64,000 bases of DNA from an uncultured Oscillospiraceae bacterium (GTDB taxonomy: Bacteria; Bacillota; Clostridia; Oscillospirales; Oscillospiraceae), in the NCBI GenBank assembly GCA_934597255.1, contig CAKTQV010000008.1, positions 1-64,000 of the forward strand, written 5' to 3'. Shown piece by piece: positions 59,789 to 64,000 of the stretch. The position numbers were made by a program, and so were the translations under genes. How positions within the stretch are numbered: the first letter of the stretch is position 1; each line of letters begins with the position of its first letter. Below the pieces are notes generated by a model, which saw nothing but the letters and a program-made list of their open reading frames with translations, was not told the DNA's origin and did not search any database.

Positions 59789-59817
59789 TTGAAAAGCGGC
59801 GGACAGTGCGCTATAAT
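59789..59817 (+). promoter_or_regulatory. promoter of the FkbH-ACP-VOC-MBOAT operon
   Basis: TTGAAA (59789-59794), 17 bases, TATAAT (59812-59817), 35 bases before the first start codon. Confidence 0.75.
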
Positions 59818-59852
59818 AGCTCCATCTGACAATAAAGGATCGAAAGCTGACG

Positions 59853-61643
59853 ATGAAAAAAACACTTGCTTCCCTGATCGAATATCCCTTTGACCCGAAG
59901 CTGCTCATGCGCAAGCGCAAGGCCATCCGCCGCGAGCTGGAGGGCAGGGGAAATCTGACGGAAAAGCACATCGCCGTGCTCGGCGGCTCGACGACGCACG
60001 ACATCCTGGATATGCTGGAGCTGTTTCTGCTCGGACAGGGCATACGCCCGGTGTTTTACGAGTCGGAATACGGGAAATATTTTGAGGACGCCGTGTTTGA
60101 AAATCCGGTGCTGGAGGCGCTGCGGCCGGACGTGGTCTTCATCCACACCTCCAGCCGCAACATCACGGACTGGCCCCGCGCGGGGGACGACGCCGCGGCG
60201 GTGCAGGCGCGGCTGGACGGTCAGTACGCGCACTTTGAGGCGGTGTGGACGGCGCTGGCGCAGCGCTATCACTGTCCGATCATCCAGAACAATTTTGAAT
60301 ACCCCTTCTTCCGCCTGATGGGCAACCGCGACGCCTTCGACCCCCGCGGCCGCGTTCATTTCGTCTCGCAGCTGAATATGCGCCTGTACGACTATGCCCA
60401 GATCCACGACAACTTCTTTATAAACGACATCAACTACCAGTCCGCCGACTATGGCCTGCGCGAGTGGAGCGACCCGTTTTACTGGCATATGTACAAATAC
60501 GCGCTGTGTCTTGACGCGATACCGACGCTCGCGTTCAACACGGCGAACATCATCAAAAGCCTTTTCGGCAAGAACAAAAAGGCTTTCGCTCTTGACCTGG
60601 ACAATACGCTCTGGGGCGGCGTCGTGGGCGACGACGGCGTGGAGGGCATCGAGATCGGCCAGGACACCTCCATGGGGCAGGTCTATGCCGAATTCCAGGG
60701 CTATCTCAAGGCGCTCAAGGAGCAGGGCATCCTGCTGAACATCGTGTCGAAAAACGAGCACGAAAACGCCATGGCCGGGCTGCACCATCCGCAGATGGTG
60801 CTCAAGCCGGACGACTTTATCTCCATCAAGGCGAACTGGGAGCCGAAAAGCGTCAATCTGGTCCAGATGGCGCAGGAGCTTACGCTGCTGCCGGAGAGCT
60901 TCGTGTTCGTAGACGACAATCCGGCCGAGCGCGAGATCGTGCGCCAGCAGGTGCCGGGCGCGGCCGTTCCGGAGCTGGACAAGGTCGAGCACTACATAAC
61001 GGCCATCGACCGCGCGGGCTACTTTGAAACGACGGCCTTTTCCGCCGACGATCTCAAGCGCAGCGATATGTACAAGGAAAACGTCCGCCGCGCCGAGCTG
61101 CAAAGCTCCTTTGCCGACTATTCCGAATATCTGCGCTCGCTGGACATGAGCGCGGAGATACGGCCCTTCGCGCCGGTGTATATGGCGCGCATCGCCCAGC
61201 TGACGAACAAATCCAATCAGTACAACCTCACGACCCGCCGCTGCACGCAGGAGGAGGTCGAGGCCATGGCCGCCGACAGCGGCTATATCACGCTGTACGG
61301 CAAGCTGACCGACTGCTTCGGCGACAACGGCGTCGTGGCTGTCACGGCCGGGCAGATCAACGGGGACGCGTGCGACATCATCCTGTGGCTGATGAGCTGC
61401 CGCGTGCTCAAGCGCGACATGGAATACGCCATGATGGACGAGCTGGCGCGCCTGTGCCGCGAGCGGGGCGTGAAAACGCTGCGCGGCTACTATTACCCGA
61501 CGGCCAAAAACGGCATGGTCCGCGATTTTTACGAAAAGCAGGGCTTTGTCAGGCAGCGCGAGGAGCCGGACGGGAGCAGCGTGTGGACACGCGCCGTCGA
61601 GGGCTATGAAAACCAAAACCACGTGATCCGCGTGAACGAATAA
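59853..61643 (+). CDS. FkbH-like HAD-IIIC protein with GNAT-like C-terminus
   Basis: A 596-residue FkbH-type protein. Residues 1-230 are an N-terminal SGNH-like domain (HIAVLGGSTTHDILDMLELF); the HAD core follows with FALDLDNTLWGGVVGDDG near 246-263, NIVSKNEHENA and FVDDNPAEREIVRQ; from about 430 a GNAT-like acyltransferase part ends the chain. In polyketide systems FkbH takes the glyceryl group of 1,3-bisphosphoglycerate, removes the phosphate and loads it on an ACP. An ACP gene follows 12 bases later, which fits that reaction; the exact acyl group is inferred. Confidence 0.9.
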   Translation: MKKTLASLIEYPFDPKLLMRKRKAIRRELEGRGNLTEKHIAVLGGSTTHDILDMLELFLLGQGIRPVFYESEYGKYFEDAVFENPVLEALRPDVVFIHTSSRNITDWPRAGDDAAAVQARLDGQYAHFEAVWTALAQRYHCPIIQNNFEYPFFRLMGNRDAFDPRGRVHFVSQLNMRLYDYAQIHDNFFINDINYQSADYGLREWSDPFYWHMYKYALCLDAIPTLAFNTANIIKSLFGKNKKAFALDLDNTLWGGVVGDDGVEGIEIGQDTSMGQVYAEFQGYLKALKEQGILLNIVSKNEHENAMAGLHHPQMVLKPDDFISIKANWEPKSVNLVQMAQELTLLPESFVFVDDNPAEREIVRQQVPGAAVPELDKVEHYITAIDRAGYFETTAFSADDLKRSDMYKENVRRAELQSSFADYSEYLRSLDMSAEIRPFAPVYMARIAQLTNKSNQYNLTTRRCTQEEVEAMAADSGYITLYGKLTDCFGDNGVVAVTAGQINGDACDIILWLMSCRVLKRDMEYAMMDELARLCRERGVKTLRGYYYPTAKNGMVRDFYEKQGFVRQREEPDGSSVWTRAVEGYENQNHVIRVNE

Positions 61644-61655
61644 GGAGAGAGAAGC

Positions 61656-61895
61656 ATGAGCAGAACGGAAATTTTTGAAAAGCTCACGGAGATATTCGAG
61701 GATGTGTTCGACCGCGAGGGCATCGAGCTTGGCGAGACGACCACGGCGAAGGACGTCGAGGGCTGGGATTCGCTGACGCACATCGCGCTGCTGGCCGCGG
61801 TGGAGGATGAGTTCGGCATCAAATTCGACATGAAAGAGGTGCAGGGGCTCAAGGACGTCGGCGCGATGGTCAGCGCCATCGAGGCGGCGCTGTGA
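61656..61895 (+). CDS. acyl carrier protein (accessory, FkbH partner)
   Basis: A 79-residue carrier protein with the phosphopantetheine site EGWDSLTHIALL at Ser39 and an acidic helix 2, IALLAAVEDEFGIKFD. It differs clearly from the fatty-acid ACP at 23709 (DSLTH in place of DSLDV). It lies between FkbH and the VOC gene, so it is probably loaded by FkbH and not by fatty acid synthase. Overlaps the next gene by 4 bases. Confidence 0.92.
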   Translation: MSRTEIFEKLTEIFEDVFDREGIELGETTTAKDVEGWDSLTHIALLAAVEDEFGIKFDMKEVQGLKDVGAMVSAIEAAL

Positions 61896-62290
61896 CCGTT
61901 CACCACATCGGCTATCTCGTCAAAAAGCTCGACCGGGCGGCGGCGGATTTTGCCGCGCTGGGCTACGAGGCGCAGGGCGGGCCCTGCCGCGACGAGGGGC
62001 GGGGCGTGGACATCCTGTTTCTGCGCAAGGACAGCTACACCGTTGAGCTGGTCAGCCCGTTTTCGCCGGGATCCGTGGTGGCGGGGCTTATCAAGACCTA
62101 TAAAAACGCGCCTTACCATATCTGCTATGAGACGGCGGATTTTGAGCGGGAGCTGGCCGCGCTGGAGAGCGGGGGCTATACCCGCATGGACGAGCCGACG
62201 CCCGCGCCGGCGATCGGCGGACGGCGCGTCTGCTTTCTGTACAGCGCGCGCATCGGCATGATCGAGCTTCTGGAGGGCGGCGGAGCATGA
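61892..62290 (+). CDS. VOC family (glyoxalase/epimerase-like) protein
   Basis: A 132-residue vicinal oxygen chelate protein: VHHIGYLVKKLDRAAADFAA opens the first beta-alpha-beta-beta-beta unit, VELVSPFSPGSVVAGL and YHICYETADFERELAAL follow, and GMIELLEGG ends it. The His near 4, Glu near 50, His near 75 and Glu near 126 could bind a metal, as in methylmalonyl-CoA epimerase. In this operon it may act on the acyl group on the ACP or its precursor; this is inference. The start is a GTG that overlaps the ACP stop. Confidence 0.85.
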   Translation: MTVHHIGYLVKKLDRAAADFAALGYEAQGGPCRDEGRGVDILFLRKDSYTVELVSPFSPGSVVAGLIKTYKNAPYHICYETADFERELAALESGGYTRMDEPTPAPAIGGRRVCFLYSARIGMIELLEGGGA

Positions 62291-63807
62291 GCCTGACGAC
62301 GTTTCCCTTTCTCTGCTTTTTCCTTGCGTCGCTGATCGTTTATTACGCGGCGCCGCGGCGCTTCCGCTGGGCGGCGCTGCTTTTGTGCAGCGCGGTGTTT
62401 TTCCTGCTGTCGGCCACGCCGTGGACGATCGTGTATCTGGCGGTCAGCGCCGTTTCCGCGAGCCTGTGCGTGCGTGCGATCCGGCGCGCGAGGCAGGCGG
62501 AGCAGCCGAAAAAAGCGCGGGCCGCGCTCATTGCCGGCGTCGTCGTAAACGTCGGGATGCTGGCGGTTTTGAAGTACACGAACTTCTTCCTGTCCAATCT
62601 CAGCGTGCTGGCGGGCCTTTCGATCGGAAAGGCGGCGTTTCCCGCGCCGCTGGGCATCAGCTTTTACACGCTTCAGCTCGTGGGGATGCTGCTTGACAGC
62701 TATTGGGGCATCGCCGAGCCGGACGCGAATGTGCTCAGGACGGCGCTGTTCGTCGGCTACTGGCCGCAGCTCACATCCGGCCCCATCGCCCGCTGGAGCG
62801 AGATCGGAACGCCGCTTTTCGAGGGGCATGCCCTGGACTGGAAAAACATCGTGTTCGGACTGGAGCGCATGCTGTGGGGCGCGTTCAAAAAGCTTGTGAT
62901 CTCCGCGCCGCTGGGCGTGATCGTGGACACGATCTACGCCGATACCGCAGCCTATCCGGGGCTGTATGTCTGGCTGGCCGCCGTGCTGTTCATGTTCCAG
63001 CTTTACACCGACTTTTCCGGCTGCATGGACATCGTTCTCGGCGCGTCCGAATGCTATGGCGTCACGCTTCCGGAGAACTTCCGGACGCCCTTTTTTGCCC
63101 GCAGCGTGCAGGAATACTGGCAGCGCTGGCACATCACGCTCAGCGCGTGGCTGCGCGACTATATCCTGTATCCCATCCTGCGCTCTGGCGCGTGGCGGAG
63201 GCTGACGAAGCGGATAAAAGCCCATTGGGGCAAAAAGGCCGCACGGCAGATACCGTCGTATCTCGGGATGCTGTGCGTCTGGCTGCTCATCGGCCTGTGG
63301 CACGGCGGTGACTGGAAGTACATTCTCGGCATGGGGCTGTGGTTCTGGTTCTGGATCGTGCTGGGACAGGTGAGCGAGCCGCTGGCCCGGAGGGTCAACG
63401 CCTTCCTGAAGATACGGACGGACAGCTTCGGCTGGCATCTGTTCCAGAGCGTGCGGACCTTCATCCTGGCGGCCGTGGGCAATATGTTCTTCCGGCTGCC
63501 GAGCCTTGGCGCGACCTTCCGCGCCATCGGCGAGGGCTTCTCCGTGTTCAACCCGTGGATATTCACGGACGGCTCGCTGTATACGCTCGGTCTGGGGCAG
63601 AAGGAGCTGCACACGGCGCTGCTGGGGCTGGGACTGCTTCTGATCGTTTCGCTGCTGCAGGAGAAGGAGAGCGTGCGCGCGCGCATCGCGCGGCAGAACA
63701 CGGTGTTCCGCTGGCTCATCTGGCTGGCACTGCTGATGGCGGTGCTGGTGTTCGGCCAGTATGGGCCGGGCTATAACGCCGCGAGCTTCATCTACGCCAA
63801 CTTCTGA
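62287..63807 (+). CDS. MBOAT family O-acyltransferase
   Basis: A 506-residue membrane-bound O-acyltransferase with about eleven helices. Family signs: the conserved YTDFSGCMDIVLGASECYG, FFARSVQEYWQRWHITLSAWLRDYILYP, and the catalytic His near 339 in LIGLWHGGDWK. AlgI, DltB and PatA-type relatives move acyl groups across the membrane onto glycans or teichoic acids. Here the donor is probably the acyl-ACP made by the two upstream genes. It overlaps the VOC gene by 4 bases and closes the operon; no AlgJ/DltD-like partner follows. Confidence 0.93.
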   Translation: MSLTTFPFLCFFLASLIVYYAAPRRFRWAALLLCSAVFFLLSATPWTIVYLAVSAVSASLCVRAIRRARQAEQPKKARAALIAGVVVNVGMLAVLKYTNFFLSNLSVLAGLSIGKAAFPAPLGISFYTLQLVGMLLDSYWGIAEPDANVLRTALFVGYWPQLTSGPIARWSEIGTPLFEGHALDWKNIVFGLERMLWGAFKKLVISAPLGVIVDTIYADTAAYPGLYVWLAAVLFMFQLYTDFSGCMDIVLGASECYGVTLPENFRTPFFARSVQEYWQRWHITLSAWLRDYILYPILRSGAWRRLTKRIKAHWGKKAARQIPSYLGMLCVWLLIGLWHGGDWKYILGMGLWFWFWIVLGQVSEPLARRVNAFLKIRTDSFGWHLFQSVRTFILAAVGNMFFRLPSLGATFRAIGEGFSVFNPWIFTDGSLYTLGLGQKELHTALLGLGLLLIVSLLQEKESVRARIARQNTVFRWLIWLALLMAVLVFGQYGPGYNAASFIYANF

Positions 63808-63818
63808 ACTGAAAAACG

Positions 63819-63850
63819 AACGGCGGGAGCCAGACGCTCCCGCCGTTTTT
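63819..63850. terminator. bidirectional terminator after the MBOAT gene
   Basis: A 12-bp stem (63819-63830 with 63836-63847), A-run before and T-run after; it serves the MBOAT operon and the convergent flavoprotein gene. Confidence 0.92.
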
Positions 63851-63863
63851 GTATGCATGCTGT

Positions 63864-64000
63864 TCAGTTGTCCTGGCAGATGAACTGACCGGCCAGACGG
63901 CCGTGGGTGCCGGCCATGCCGATGGAGCTGCCGGCGCAGGGCGTGGAATAGCCCGTGCCGTAGCGCCCGCCGAGCGAGTTGCCGCAGGTGTACAGGCCCT
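63864..64000 (-). CDS. FAD-dependent oxidoreductase, C-terminal part (runs off window)
   Basis: The minus-strand frame ending at the TGA 63864-63866 gives GLYTCGNSLGGRYGTGYSTP, then GSSIGMAGTHGRLAGQF and a short tail. This is the last part of the FAD domain of fumarate reductase/3-ketosteroid dehydrogenase-type flavoproteins, where the GNxxGGRYG loop contacts FAD. The N-terminus lies beyond the window, so the substrate cannot be told. It is convergent with the MBOAT operon. Confidence 0.8.
   Translation of the reverse strand, partial: GLYTCGNSLGGRYGTGYSTPCAGSSIGMAGTHGRLAGQFICQDN

Noticed and set aside
57030..59792. 920-residue plus-strand frame over feoB
   Set aside because: Composition is that of an antisense shadow and the FeoA/FeoB motifs are on the other strand.

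Overview
The window reads as a Bacillota/Clostridia chromosome, most likely a GC-rich Oscillospirales relative. The evidence is an alpha/beta-type small acid-soluble spore protein (endospore former), a butyryl-CoA dehydrogenase-etfB-etfA set (butyrate-type metabolism), and gene orders typical of Firmicutes: dprA-topA-trmFO, plsX-acpP-rnc and smc-ftsY. The genus-level placement is inference. No rRNA gene, tRNA gene, CRISPR array or complete transposon was seen.

Bases 1 to about 12,000 are visibly less GC-rich than the rest and look like accessory DNA in decay. This part holds a truncated epimerase, two TetR regulators (one divergent from an MMPL/RND exporter), a DUF4300 lipoprotein, and a five-gene redox operon (rhodanese, Rrf2 regulator, CPYC thioredoxin, thioredoxin reductase, ClbS/DfsB-like protein). 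It also has a Fur remnant ahead of a small alarmone synthetase, an IS110 remnant, a twice-frameshifted serine recombinase, and a sortase/phosphoesterase chimera. It ends at a 3' remnant of metG near 12,040, where GC rises sharply.

From about 12.5 to 25.7 kb the DNA is ordinary core: a ProX-like deacylase, an alpha/beta hydrolase, a P-type ATPase under a yybP-ykoY (Mn2+) riboswitch with two linked terminators, then RNA methyltransferase-dprA-topA-trmFO-plsX-acpP-rnc-radical SAM. A lower-GC insert at about 25.87-28.48 kb carries an ECF sigma/anti-sigma pair between two truncated genes. Core resumes with smc (short arms), ftsY, an XTP pyrophosphatase gene, a YhbY gene, a nadD-yqeK fusion, rsfS, leuS, rpsU and an amino-sugar set (nagB, glmM, a GlmU-like beta-helix protein).

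From 40.8 kb the window carries transport and envelope genes: an SSS symporter, a nucleotidyltransferase-aminotransferase fusion, an SGNH hydrolase, a zinc-dependent phospholipase C-like protein, bcd-etfBA, a spore protein, a DUF2974 hydrolase, an ECF transporter with two T subunits, and feoAB fused in one gene with its Cys-rich partner. It ends with a compact FkbH-ACP-VOC-MBOAT operon that looks like a dedicated acyl-activation and envelope-acylation module, the best candidate for an undescribed system, followed by the C-terminus of a flavoprotein oxidoreductase.
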